A stretch of 19,540 bases of DNA, from the NCBI RefSeq assembly GCF_000250875.1, contig NZ_JH605008.1, positions 11,861 to 31,400 of the forward strand, given 5' to 3'. Shown here one piece after another: positions 1 to 7,827 of the stretch (its first letter is position 1; each line of letters begins with the position of its first letter). Made by a program: the position numbers and the translations under genes. The notes beneath the pieces were generated by a model. The model saw nothing but the letters and a program-made list of their open reading frames with translations. It was not told the DNA's origin and searched no databases. The stretch comes from Sutterella parvirubra YIT 11816 (GTDB lineage: Bacteria; Pseudomonadota; Gammaproteobacteria; Burkholderiales; Burkholderiaceae_F).

Positions 1-1415
1 GCGACGCCTTCGTTGTAGGTCTTCATGGTCTGCGCCAGCGTCTCCGCGTGCACGCCCATGCGGCGGGCGAGCGTGAGCCAATCCGTGGCGTCGACGACGA
101 CCTCAAAGGTCAGGTACTTCGAGAAGGTCTCGGCGCGCTTCGCGTCCGCCGCGTCGAAGATCACCCAGGTGATGTCCTCCATCGCGGCCTTTTCGGTGAG
201 ATCAGGCACGGCTTCGTTCACGAACCGCACGCCGCGGCCGTTGACGAGCACGCCGTTCGGGATCCCGCCCGACAAAGCCACCGCACGGTCCAATTCCGCG
301 TAGCGGGCGCCCAAGCCGCCCGCGATCACGTGCGCGTCCTCAAAGACCGCGGCGCCCGCGGTCTCCGCGATGCGGATCCCGTCGCCCGTCGACGTTTTCG
401 CGGCGGTGGCGAAGGGCGTCAGCGCCGTCCAGCGCGGCATCGTCGAGATGACGCGCTCGATGTCGTAGGCGAACCCGCCCGTCGCCAGCACGACCGCCGG
501 GGCGTCGACCTCGTAGCGGGTGGCGCCGTCCTGGGCGAGCACCCGCGTCACGGCGCCGTCGGAACCGTCGGCGCGCTCGATCTTGTAGAGCGCGGTCGAG
601 GTGAGCATCTCAACCCCGGCCGCGCGGGCCGCGTCTTCGAGCTTTTTGACCAACACCATCCCCTCAACGGCGAGGCTCCCGGCGTTGTCGTTCTTGAAGT
701 TGACGCCGAGCTCAGACAAAAGGGCGAGAAGCTGGGGCTCGGTCTTCCTGAGCGCCTCGCCCGCAGGCGTGGCGTCCCCGGTGTCGAGACTCGAAGGCTT
801 CGAGAGCGAGCAGCAGGCCAAAGCGGTGGATCCGCCCAGCGTTTCGTGCTTTTCGATGAGAAGGACCTTCTTTCCCGCCTTCGCGGCGGTGAGCGCGGCG
901 GTGAGACCAGAGCCGCCACCGCCCACGACCACCACGTCGGCCTTGACGGTCTTCCCGGGGAGGGTCGCGGGGTCGACCGCGCCGGCTTTCAAGAAGTCGT
1001 TCAGATCCCCGCCCGCTTCGGTGACGGCCTGAAAGACCGCGCGCAGAAGCGCGGTGGTCGATTCCGTCGCCCCCGACACGGTGTCGACGTCAAGGCGCTG
1101 ACGGCGGACGACTTCGGTCGCGACGTTCTTCATGGGTTCGAGCGCGATGTAGTCCGTCTCGTAGTTGTCGCCGATCGCCACCGCCTCGATGCGGTCGGCG
1201 GTGAGCGTCACGCGGACGGTCAAAGGCCCGTTGTTGCCGCGCACGACCTCTTCGTAGACGCCGGGCTTCATCGGCGTCGGGGCGGCCGCATAGGCCGAGG
1301 AGGCGAGCGCCGCCGTCACGGCGAAGACGGAGAAGACGGAAAGGGCGGAGAGCGTCGCCGCGGCGCTGCGGCGAAGGGCGTGACGCAGAGGCGTCGTCGA
1401 AAGCTTGTCGTGCAT
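1..1415 (-). CDS. Exported flavoprotein oxidoreductase (FMN-binding plus FAD_binding_2, fumarate reductase-like family), 3' end missing
   Basis: Open for 471 codons from the ATG at 1415 to the window edge with no stop, so the C-terminus is missing. Residues 1 to about 44 form a signal peptide (basic start, hydrophobic core, AYA-type cleavage site), placing the protein in the periplasm. An FMN-binding domain follows, with the SGATEST motif at 114-120, the usual site of covalent FMN attachment through a Ser/Thr. The FAD domain starts near 160 with a GGGGSG nucleotide loop and an acidic strand end at E188; ATGGF at 311-315 and TGDG at 343-346 are further family hallmarks. There is no CxxCH haem motif, so electrons probably arrive via FMN from a membrane or separate haem partner. 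The His and Arg typical of fumarate reductases are not seen at the expected places, so the substrate is probably not fumarate. No good Shine-Dalgarno is visible; the start rests on the signal peptide. Confidence 0.85.
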   Translation of the reverse strand, partial: MHDKLSTTPLRHALRRSAAATLSALSVFSVFAVTAALASSAYAAAPTPMKPGVYEEVVRGNNGPLTVRVTLTADRIEAVAIGDNYETDYIALEPMKNVATEVVRRQRLDVDTVSGATESTTALLRAVFQAVTEAGGDLNDFLKAGAVDPATLPGKTVKADVVVVGGGGSGLTAALTAAKAGKKVLLIEKHETLGGSTALACCSLSKPSSLDTGDATPAGEALRKTEPQLLALLSELGVNFKNDNAGSLAVEGMVLVKKLEDAARAAGVEMLTSTALYKIERADGSDGAVTRVLAQDGATRYEVDAPAVVLATGGFAYDIERVISTMPRWTALTPFATAAKTSTGDGIRIAETAGAAVFEDAHVIAGGLGARYAELDRAVALSGGIPNGVLVNGRGVRFVNEAVPDLTEKAAMEDITWVIFDAADAKRAETFSKYLTFEVVVDATDWLTLARRMGVHAETLAQTMKTYNEGV

Positions 1416-1855
1416 GGTCTTGGTCTCGAAATCCTTTGTGGCCGCCCGCCGTGCCTTCCGTGAGCCTTCTCGGAGGCTTCTTCGTGTTCGGAAGGGCGTC
1501 GACGGGGGATCTTAGTACCCGAATCCCGGGCGGTCGGAGGTATCGGAAAGCATGGCGGAAAACCATTAAGTCGCGCTGAATGACGGGTGTCTTCGGGTTT
1601 TTACGGAGCCCTTTCGGGTTTGACCTTGATCAGACCGGCTCGGTACTTCATCCGTACGGCCGACACCGCGCTATGATGCGTTTGGACGCGGATGCGGCGT
1701 CTTCCGGACGGCCTCCGAGGCCCCGGCAGGAACGCTTTCCCGCGCCCGCAGGACCAACCCGTTTGAGGGGCCCGCCGGCCGATCGTTTCGTTCATTTCGT
1801 TTCGGTCCCAGGTCTTCGCCCCCGGCACCGTTTTCTTTCGAACAAGGAGCACCAG
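1416..1855. other. Divergent intergenic region, no gene seen
   Basis: This 440-base spacer lies between the leftward flavoprotein gene and the rightward M20 peptidase gene and must hold both promoters. An open frame continuous with the peptidase extends back to 1580, but its translation has no family character and the real start has a strong ribosome site at 1844. Possible but weak promoter pieces are TTGACC at 1620-1625 with poor -10 matches downstream, TATGAT at 1672-1677, and on the minus strand TAAGAT (complement of 1510-1515). The string ttcgggttt occurs twice (around 1602-1610 and 1613-1621). No terminator or operator could be assigned with confidence. Confidence 0.5.
1844..1849 (+). 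promoter_or_regulatory. Ribosome binding site deciding the M20 peptidase start
   Basis: AAGGAG lies 6 bases before the ATG at 1856. It fixes the start there rather than at earlier in-frame codons, the open frame reaching back to 1580. Confidence 0.85.
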
Positions 1856-3127
1856 ATGACCACTCGTGACGCGGTTCCCGCCCTTTGCCCCGACATGCTC
1901 GAACGCGTGAAGACGCTCGAAGCGACGCCCGCCGTCGCCGCCGCGCTTCAGGTGTGCGAGACGGAAGTCGAGCGCGCGATGGCCGAACAGATCCACATCG
2001 CCGAGATCGAATCGCCCACCTTTGCCGAAAAGGTCCGCGGCGAGGAGATCATGCGCCTGATGCGTGAGTACGGCCTGAAGGACGTCGTGATGGATCCCTC
2101 CGGGAACGTCGTCGGCCGCCGTCCGGGTTCCGGCGCGGGCCCGACGCTCGCGATCGCCGCGCACTTGGACACGGTCTTCCCGGCGGGCACCGACCTCAAG
2201 GTCCGCAAGGAAGGGAACCTCTACTACGGTCCCGGGATCGGCGACAACGCGTCGGGGCTACGGAGCATGCTCCAGGTTCTGCGCGCCTTGGAAGCCGCCA
2301 AGATCGAAACCGAAGGCGACATCCTCTTCGTGGGCACGGTCGGCGAAGAAGGCAACGGCGACATCAAGGGTGCGAAGGCGCTCTTTGACGGCTCCCGCAA
2401 GATCGACGGCTTCATCGCGCTCGACATGGCGGACGTCTACACCGTCCAGAACGGCGCGACGGGCTCGCACCGTTGGCGCCTCGCCATCGAAGGGCAGGGC
2501 GGCCACTCCTACCTCGACTACGGCCGCGTCCCGTCCGCGATTCACGCGATGTGCCGCGCGGGTGCGCTCATCGCCGACCTCGAACTCCCCGAAGACCCGA
2601 AGACCACCTACACGATCGGCACGATCAAGGGGGGCACGACGGTCAACACGATCGCCGCGCGCTGCGAAGTCGACGTCGACATGCGCAGCGTCTCCGTCGA
2701 AGAGCTCGACAAGCTTGAAAAGACGGTGTTGGCGGCGTTTGAGAAGGCCGTCGAAATCGAAAACGCCCACTGGCCGAAGGCCGACGCCGAGCATCAGTTG
2801 AAGCTCGTCAAGACCCAGATCGGCAACCGCCCGGCGGGGCTTCGCCCGGCCGACTGCCCGGCCGTTCAGGCGACCCTGGCCGCGATGAACGTGATGGGTC
2901 TCGAAGTCCGTCAGTGCCGTCCGTCTTCGACCGACACCAACATGCCGATGTCGATCGGGGTGCCGAGCGTCTGCATCGGCACGGGCGGGAAGACCTGCCT
3001 CGAGCACAGCCTGCGCGAATACTTCGACTCGACCGATATGCAGAAGGGCCCGCAGCTGGCGCTCCTGATCACGGTCGCGCTCGTCGGGCTGAAGGGCGAA
3101 AAGCCCGCGCTCCCGAAGATGGCGTAA
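1856..3127 (+). CDS. M20-family metallopeptidase (zinc aminopeptidase/amidohydrolase type)
   Basis: Encodes 423 residues, a normal length for M20 enzymes, which use two zinc ions to cleave peptides or N-acyl amino acids. Expected ligands are visible in order: HLDT with H103 and catalytic D105, bridging D130 in GIGDNASG, catalytic and metal-binding E164-E165 in GEEGNGD, D190 in ALDMAD, and a late H384 in CLEHS. The dimerisation (lid) domain lies around 200-310, with GGHSYLDYGR at 215-224. There is no signal peptide, so it should be cytoplasmic. It is monocistronic: about 440 bases divergent from the flavoprotein gene, and closed by a strong terminator at 3186. The overall look (an AHLDTVFP motif and a long helical N-terminus) resembles peptidase T-like or 'M20/M25/M40 hydrolase' entries; the substrate cannot be named. 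Confidence 0.9.
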   Translation: MTTRDAVPALCPDMLERVKTLEATPAVAAALQVCETEVERAMAEQIHIAEIESPTFAEKVRGEEIMRLMREYGLKDVVMDPSGNVVGRRPGSGAGPTLAIAAHLDTVFPAGTDLKVRKEGNLYYGPGIGDNASGLRSMLQVLRALEAAKIETEGDILFVGTVGEEGNGDIKGAKALFDGSRKIDGFIALDMADVYTVQNGATGSHRWRLAIEGQGGHSYLDYGRVPSAIHAMCRAGALIADLELPEDPKTTYTIGTIKGGTTVNTIAARCEVDVDMRSVSVEELDKLEKTVLAAFEKAVEIENAHWPKADAEHQLKLVKTQIGNRPAGLRPADCPAVQATLAAMNVMGLEVRQCRPSSTDTNMPMSIGVPSVCIGTGGKTCLEHSLREYFDSTDMQKGPQLALLITVALVGLKGEKPALPKMA

Positions 3128-3185
3128 GTCTCGGCACGAACCATCGACGCCGACGGGGTCCGAGGGCTTCGTCGGCGTGTCATCC

Positions 3186-3213
3186 AGCTCCGGCTTCGGT
3201 CGGAGCTTTTTTA
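3186..3213 (+). terminator. Intrinsic terminator after the M20 peptidase gene
   Basis: A 9-base-pair stem (3186-3194 with 3199-3207, one G-T pair) is capped by the stable UUCG tetraloop closed by C-G and followed by a run of six T. It lies 58 bases after the stop codon. Confidence 0.92.
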
Positions 3214-3427
3214 TTGATGACGGTCCAAGGTTGGGATGTAAGCGGCGATCGCGGGCGGATAGTTCTGTAGGCTGATGCTTGAAGAGCTTATGGATTCTCG
3301 AAATATCAACGACTTGGATGAATTCCCATAAAAGAGACCCATAACGCATGGGGCTATAAATATCCGTTGAAAGGTGATAAACTCTGACTAAAGGTCAAAT
3401 CGGACCCCACCAAGGAGCGTATCCGCC

Positions 3428-5095
3428 ATGATTGAAATTCCCGAAACCGAATCTCTGACGGTTGAGTTCAAATCCGCTCCCAAATCCGGCCTCCAGGACA
3501 AGACGGTCATCGATGCCGTGGTCGGCATGGCCAATACGAACGGCGGCGTCATCTATGTCGGCGTTGCCGACGACGGCTCCGTCAGCGGGATTGAAGACCG
3601 AAAAATCAAGTGGGCGGACCCCGCGAAGGCCAAGGCGTTCATCTATGCGAACACCATGCCGCCCGTCGCGGCGGAAACGGAAGTTCACGACGTGGAGGGA
3701 AGGCTTGTTTTGATGATCCTCGTTCCGAGGGCGTCGGGCTTGGTGTCCACCATGGACGGCCGGTTTTTGGAGCGGAGGATGAAATTCGACAAGAGCCCCG
3801 GCAACTTCCCGATCTATTCCTACCGGATCGCGCATTTTTTGGCCCAGCAGGGGATGTTCGACTACACGGCGACCGTGGTGCCCGGTTCTTCGATGGAAGA
3901 TCTCAATCCGAAAGAGCGCGAGCACATGCGGAAGGCCATCGCTGAAAACGTACCGACCTCGTACCTTCTTCAGCTCTCGGACGAGGACCTGGACAGGGTT
4001 TTGGGTCTCGTGCACACGTTTGAGGATGGGACGACGCTCCCCACGGTTTGCGGTCTTCTTCTGATCGGACATGAAGAGCGCATTCGGGCGCTGCTTCCGA
4101 ACGCGGAAGTGGTGTTTCAGCGTCTCGCCGGGACGATCGTCCATAAGACCGAAGAGTTGCGGCTCCCTCTGATCAGGACGTATGAGGTCTTGATGGATAG
4201 GCTCACGGACGTGAATCCGGAAACGGAACTCATGGAGGGCTTTTATCGTGAGGGCATACCGGATTTCTCTCCGGCGGCCTATCGTGAAGGAGTGCTCAAT
4301 GCGCTCATTCACCGGGACTACACGCTGCCGAGCCGGATAAGCGTTTGCTTTGACGATGAGGGCTACACGATCACTAGCCCCGGCGGATTCATGCGCGGCA
4401 TCACGTTGGACAACCTCCTCACCGTTGAACCCCGCTATCGGAATCCGCGGTTGGCGAATGCGATGAGTCAGATCGGACTGGTTGAGCGTGCGGGCAGGGG
4501 CATCGATCTGATTTTTGAGGATTCGATCGTTTGCGGCAGGGAATGGCCCGACTACTCCGACTCAACGGACGACTCCGTTCGTCTGATCCAGCGAAGGCGT
4601 CCGATGGATGTGGAGTTTTACCGGATGATCAAGCGCCTCAAAAAGATCAGGGGCGCGTCCACGATGGTCACGCTGATGATTCTTTCCGCTCTGCAGATGC
4701 ACGGTGTTCTTTCCAAGACCGAGCTTGCGGAGAAGACGCACTACAAGCCCGAACTGATCGCCTTTCATTTGGGACGGCTGGAGGAGGAAGGTTTCGTCGA
4801 ACGGCTGGGTTCGAAGCGTTCCGGCTTCATGATTTCGCGGAGCGTGTACGCGGGACGCCAAACCAGCGGGCGCGGGCCGAGGCGGGGACCCAATCTGAAG
4901 GAACCCGTTTCAAGCGCGGAGGAAACGCTTCTGGACGCGGCCTTCCGGAAAGGACCTTTGGCGCGGAGGGACGCCATGTCGCTCCTCAATATCTCCGACA
5001 AGCAGGCGTACGGTCTCTTGTCGAGGCTTTGTGAGCGCGGACTTTTGGAGGCGGTTGGAAATCGGAAAGCCAGGCGCTACCGGTTTGCGCAGTAA
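3428..5095 (+). CDS. AlbA_2 (Schlafen-like) domain, GHKL-type ATPase and winged-helix regulator
   Basis: Encodes 555 residues; AAGGAG at 3412-3417 sits 10 bases before the ATG. The N-terminal AlbA_2 nucleic-acid-binding domain is recognisable from EFK at 13-15 and the segment ANTNGGVIYVGVADDG at 35-50. Residues about 285-365 resemble the GHKL-like ATPase half often called 'RecG-like C-terminal' in this family: N291 in REGVLNALIHRDY, SPGGF at 317-321 and RAGRGIDLI at 354-362. Two winged-helix modules follow, about 410-472 and about 497-555, separated by a basic Gly/Arg/Pro linker at 476-490. Known relatives are annotated as ATP-binding transcriptional regulators, and some family members occur in defence islands; the target here is unknown. 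Its codons use more A/T at third positions than the flanking genes. Terminators on both sides make it a single-gene unit. Confidence 0.88.
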   Translation: MIEIPETESLTVEFKSAPKSGLQDKTVIDAVVGMANTNGGVIYVGVADDGSVSGIEDRKIKWADPAKAKAFIYANTMPPVAAETEVHDVEGRLVLMILVPRASGLVSTMDGRFLERRMKFDKSPGNFPIYSYRIAHFLAQQGMFDYTATVVPGSSMEDLNPKEREHMRKAIAENVPTSYLLQLSDEDLDRVLGLVHTFEDGTTLPTVCGLLLIGHEERIRALLPNAEVVFQRLAGTIVHKTEELRLPLIRTYEVLMDRLTDVNPETELMEGFYREGIPDFSPAAYREGVLNALIHRDYTLPSRISVCFDDEGYTITSPGGFMRGITLDNLLTVEPRYRNPRLANAMSQIGLVERAGRGIDLIFEDSIVCGREWPDYSDSTDDSVRLIQRRRPMDVEFYRMIKRLKKIRGASTMVTLMILSALQMHGVLSKTELAEKTHYKPELIAFHLGRLEEEGFVERLGSKRSGFMISRSVYAGRQTSGRGPRRGPNLKEPVSSAEETLLDAAFRKGPLARRDAMSLLNISDKQAYGLLSRLCERGLLEAVGNRKARRYRFAQ

Positions 5096-5117
5096 TCCGG
5101 CGTAAGTCCATCGAGGA

Positions 5118-5151
5118 AGAGCTCGCCCGACACCCGGGTGAGCTCTTTTTC
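5118..5151 (+). terminator. Intrinsic terminator after the AlbA_2 gene
   Basis: A 12-base-pair stem (5118-5129 with 5135-5146, one G-T pair) with a 5-base loop runs directly into five T. It lies 22 bases after the stop at 5095 and closes the transcription unit. Confidence 0.93.
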
Positions 5152-5215
5152 TCGATCCCCTTCCGGGTGGGGCCGCGGCGTCGACGCCCCCGCAGGTCCC
5201 ACCCCTTCCATCGGC

Positions 5216-5221
5216 TAAAAT
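5216..5221 (+). promoter_or_regulatory. Possible -10 element for the tilS-helicase operon
   Basis: TAAAAT stands out in a very G/C-rich stretch, downstream of the preceding terminator and 163 bases before the tilS start. No convincing -35 hexamer lies 16-18 bases upstream, so this is only a candidate. The rest of 5152-5383 shows no gene. Confidence 0.3.
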
Positions 5222-5383
5222 CTCTCACCTGCGGCCCGCCCCCGCGGCCCCGCCTTTTCCCCGCCCGGAATCCGACTCCCGAAGACGGTTGAGACGCCCG
5301 GCAGCGCAGAGGAAAAGCGTGCGGTCGGGGAGGGTCGTCGGACAAAAGCAAGACGGTTGTAGAGACAGTATTTCGGTAGAGAG

Positions 5384-7804
5384 ATGGCGAAGAAGAAGGA
5401 CGAAGCGCAGACGACGGAGACCCCGCTGCTGGAGGTGCCCGTGCTCGGGAAAAGCCGCGCGAAGTCGGGGGCGAAGAAGCCCGCGGCGAAGCGTGCGCAG
5501 AGCCAAAAGAGCGCGAAGGGCACGAAGGCGGGTGCGAAGGCCGTCGCGAAGACGCCGGCGGCGCCCAAAACGTCCAAGGCGCCCGAAGCCGACGCCGGCC
5601 TCTTCGAAGGGTCCCTCTTCGCCGACGACGCGTTCGACATCGTGACCGATGCGGCGGTTGTTGCGGCCGCCGAGGACCCCGCGCCGTCCGCCGAACCTGA
5701 AGTCCGGGCGGCCCCCGCTCTCGAGGAGCCGCAGGAACCCAAGGAAGAACGGAAAGAGAAGGAAGCGAAGGAAGAGGCTGCCCCCAAGCGTCTCGGCGCG
5801 AAGCGCCGTGAGCGCAAGAAGCCCGTCCTTCCCGAAAACGACGCCGACATTCCGTTCGACCCGATGACGCTCCCCGAACCCCCGGGGGGCTTCACGGGGG
5901 TGCTCTCGAAACCCGTCGACCCCAAGATGCCGAACACGGCGCCGGCGCGTCTCCCCGACCATCTTCTCGTGGAGCGCGCGAGGCTCGCGCTCGAAGACGA
6001 AGAGGCGCTGCGGCAGAAGAAGGGCCGCTTGGGCCTCGGCACCCGCACGAATCCCTTGACCGCGAAGCTTCGCGGTCTCCTCTACGAAGCGCTCGAAGAC
6101 GCCGCCGACCGCCTGGTCGGCCGCGCCCCCGACGAATTCAACCTCGTTCCGCTCAATCCCGTGCGCGTCGTCCTGGCGCTCTCGGGCGGGCGCGACTCGA
6201 TGGCGCTCCTCGACGTCGCGGCGAGGCTCCTCAAAGAAAAGAGTCAGTCGCTTCTCTCACAGCTCACCGCCGTCTACGTGAACCACGGGCTCTCGCCCAA
6301 TGCGGATCAGTGGGAAGCCCACTGCCGCACGGAGTGCGAACGCCGCGGGGTGCCCTTCCGGGCGGTCCGCGTGTCGGTGACGCCCGAAGGCGACGGCGTC
6401 GAAGCCCGCGCACGGGAGCTCCGCTACAAGGCGCTTGCCGACGAAGCGGTGAAGCTCGAAGCCGACATCGTGATGACGGCGCACCATGAGGACGATCGCA
6501 TCGAAACGTTCCTGATCCAGTGGCTCCGCGGCGCGGGACCCGAGGGCCTTGCGGCCTTCCCGCGCGAGCGGATGCTGACGAGCCCTGGGGCGCTCCCGCT
6601 TTCGGGCGCGGCCGCCGCGGCTTCCGCCGCTGATCAGGAACCGAGTCTTTTCTCTGAGGCCGACTCGGCCTTGGGCGCGATGGCGGGAGAAGGCGCTCAA
6701 AGCGCTGATCCCCACCCGCTTCACGCGGGCGGTCTGATGCTCGTGCGCCCCTGGTGCGCGGTCCCGGCGGAAGAAATCCACCGCTACGTCCGGAACATGA
6801 AGCTCAAATGGGTCGAGGACGAATCGAACGCCGACCCGAGCTTCATCCGTAACCGCATCCGCAACGAAGTCCTCCCGCTTCTCGAATCGATTCGGCCGGG
6901 CTTCCGCGCCGCCGCGGCGCGAAGCGTCGCGCTCGTGGCCGAAACCTGTGAAGTCTTGAAGAGCGTCGCGCAGACGGACCTGGAGCGCTGCCGCTCCACC
7001 CGCAACCCCCAGGCGCTTTCGATCTTCGCGCTCCTGCAGCTCGTGCCCTCGCGCCAGGCCTGGTGCCTGCGCGCCTGGATGGCCGAGCACGGGATGGCGG
7101 CGCCCTCCAAAGCGCGGCTCGAAGAGATGCTCCGGCAACTGCGCGAAGCGTCCTCCGACATCAACGTCCACGTGCGCGTCAAGGACCGTGAAGTGCGCCG
7201 CTGGGGGAGCGACCTCGTCGTGCGCGACGCGGAACCGGAAGCCTCCGAAACCCAGGGCGACGCCGCGATCCGCACCGAGACGATCCGCTTCACGGGCGGC
7301 GACTGGACGCTCCCCGATTGGGGCGGCGTCTTGGCCGTCATTCCCTGCGCCGAGGACGAACCCGGCATCGCGCTGACGCGTCTGCTCGATCCCGACGCCC
7401 GGATCGAAGTTTCGAACCGCCGCGGCGGCGCCAAGATGAAGCTCTGGCCCGCGCGCCCGAGCGCTCCGCTGAAGGACCTCTACATCGAAGCGGAAATCCC
7501 CGCGTTCGAACGTCCGGCGATGCCGCTTCTGCGCATCAACGGGGCCTTGGTCTACGCGTCTGGTCTCGGGCTCGACCTCCGTCAGGCGGACGACCCCGTG
7601 AAGCACCCCGAGCGCGTGCGCTTTGAATTCCACAAGCAGAAGGGCCTCTGGGAAGCGGCCGGTCCGGTGAACTTCGCGGACCTTCCCGACGCGCTCCGCC
7701 GCGAAAAGGAAGAGGCGAGGAAGAAGGACGCCCGCGCCCGCCGCCGTGAGGACGCGCGCAGGAAGCTCGAAGCCCGCGCGAAGAAGGAGAGCGGCCGGAA
7801 GTAA
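5384..7804 (+). CDS. tilS: tRNA(Ile)-lysidine synthetase, enlarged form with long N-terminal extension
   Basis: TilS attaches lysine to C34 of tRNA-Ile(CAU), using ATP, so that it reads AUA. The N-type PP-loop SGGRDS is at 267-272, followed by NHGL at 300-303, AHHEDDRIET at 366-375 and FIRNRIRNEVLP at 487-498, all characteristic of TilS. A C-terminal substrate-binding domain with poorer similarity spans about 640-755. The protein is 806 residues, nearly twice the usual size of about 430. The extra parts are: residues 1 to about 255, rich in Lys/Ala then Glu/Pro and probably disordered at first; an Ala/Ser-rich insertion at about 400-447; and a strongly basic tail at about 770-806. The ATG at 5384 has only a weak ribosome site (GAGAG). 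The helicase gene starts 23 bases after the stop. In many betaproteobacteria tilS directly follows accA; here it is about 11 kb upstream of accA. Confidence 0.9.
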   Translation: MAKKKDEAQTTETPLLEVPVLGKSRAKSGAKKPAAKRAQSQKSAKGTKAGAKAVAKTPAAPKTSKAPEADAGLFEGSLFADDAFDIVTDAAVVAAAEDPAPSAEPEVRAAPALEEPQEPKEERKEKEAKEEAAPKRLGAKRRERKKPVLPENDADIPFDPMTLPEPPGGFTGVLSKPVDPKMPNTAPARLPDHLLVERARLALEDEEALRQKKGRLGLGTRTNPLTAKLRGLLYEALEDAADRLVGRAPDEFNLVPLNPVRVVLALSGGRDSMALLDVAARLLKEKSQSLLSQLTAVYVNHGLSPNADQWEAHCRTECERRGVPFRAVRVSVTPEGDGVEARARELRYKALADEAVKLEADIVMTAHHEDDRIETFLIQWLRGAGPEGLAAFPRERMLTSPGALPLSGAAAAASAADQEPSLFSEADSALGAMAGEGAQSADPHPLHAGGLMLVRPWCAVPAEEIHRYVRNMKLKWVEDESNADPSFIRNRIRNEVLPLLESIRPGFRAAAARSVALVAETCEVLKSVAQTDLERCRSTRNPQALSIFALLQLVPSRQAWCLRAWMAEHGMAAPSKARLEEMLRQLREASSDINVHVRVKDREVRRWGSDLVVRDAEPEASETQGDAAIRTETIRFTGGDWTLPDWGGVLAVIPCAEDEPGIALTRLLDPDARIEVSNRRGGAKMKLWPARPSAPLKDLYIEAEIPAFERPAMPLLRINGALVYASGLGLDLRQADDPVKHPERVRFEFHKQKGLWEAAGPVNFADLPDALRREKEEARKKDARARRREDARRKLEARAKKESGRK

Positions 7805-7819
7805 CGGCCGCGCCCGGGG

Positions 7820-7823
7820 AGGA
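7820..7823 (+). promoter_or_regulatory. Ribosome binding site supporting the GTG start of the helicase
   Basis: AGGA, within the purine-rich stretch 7816-7824, lies 4 bases before the GTG at 7828. The spacing is short but no ATG in this frame has a better site nearby. Confidence 0.5.
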
Positions 7824-7827
7824 AGCC

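Noticed and set aside
48..1463. A 471-codon plus-strand open frame over the flavoprotein gene
   Set aside because: The minus-strand frame shows a signal peptide, an FMN motif and an FAD loop; the plus-strand product is Arg/Gly/His-rich noise.
1580..1855. An N-terminal extension of the M20 peptidase from 1580
   Set aside because: AAGGAG at 1844 serves the ATG at 1856, and the extension is Arg/Pro-rich with no M20 homology.
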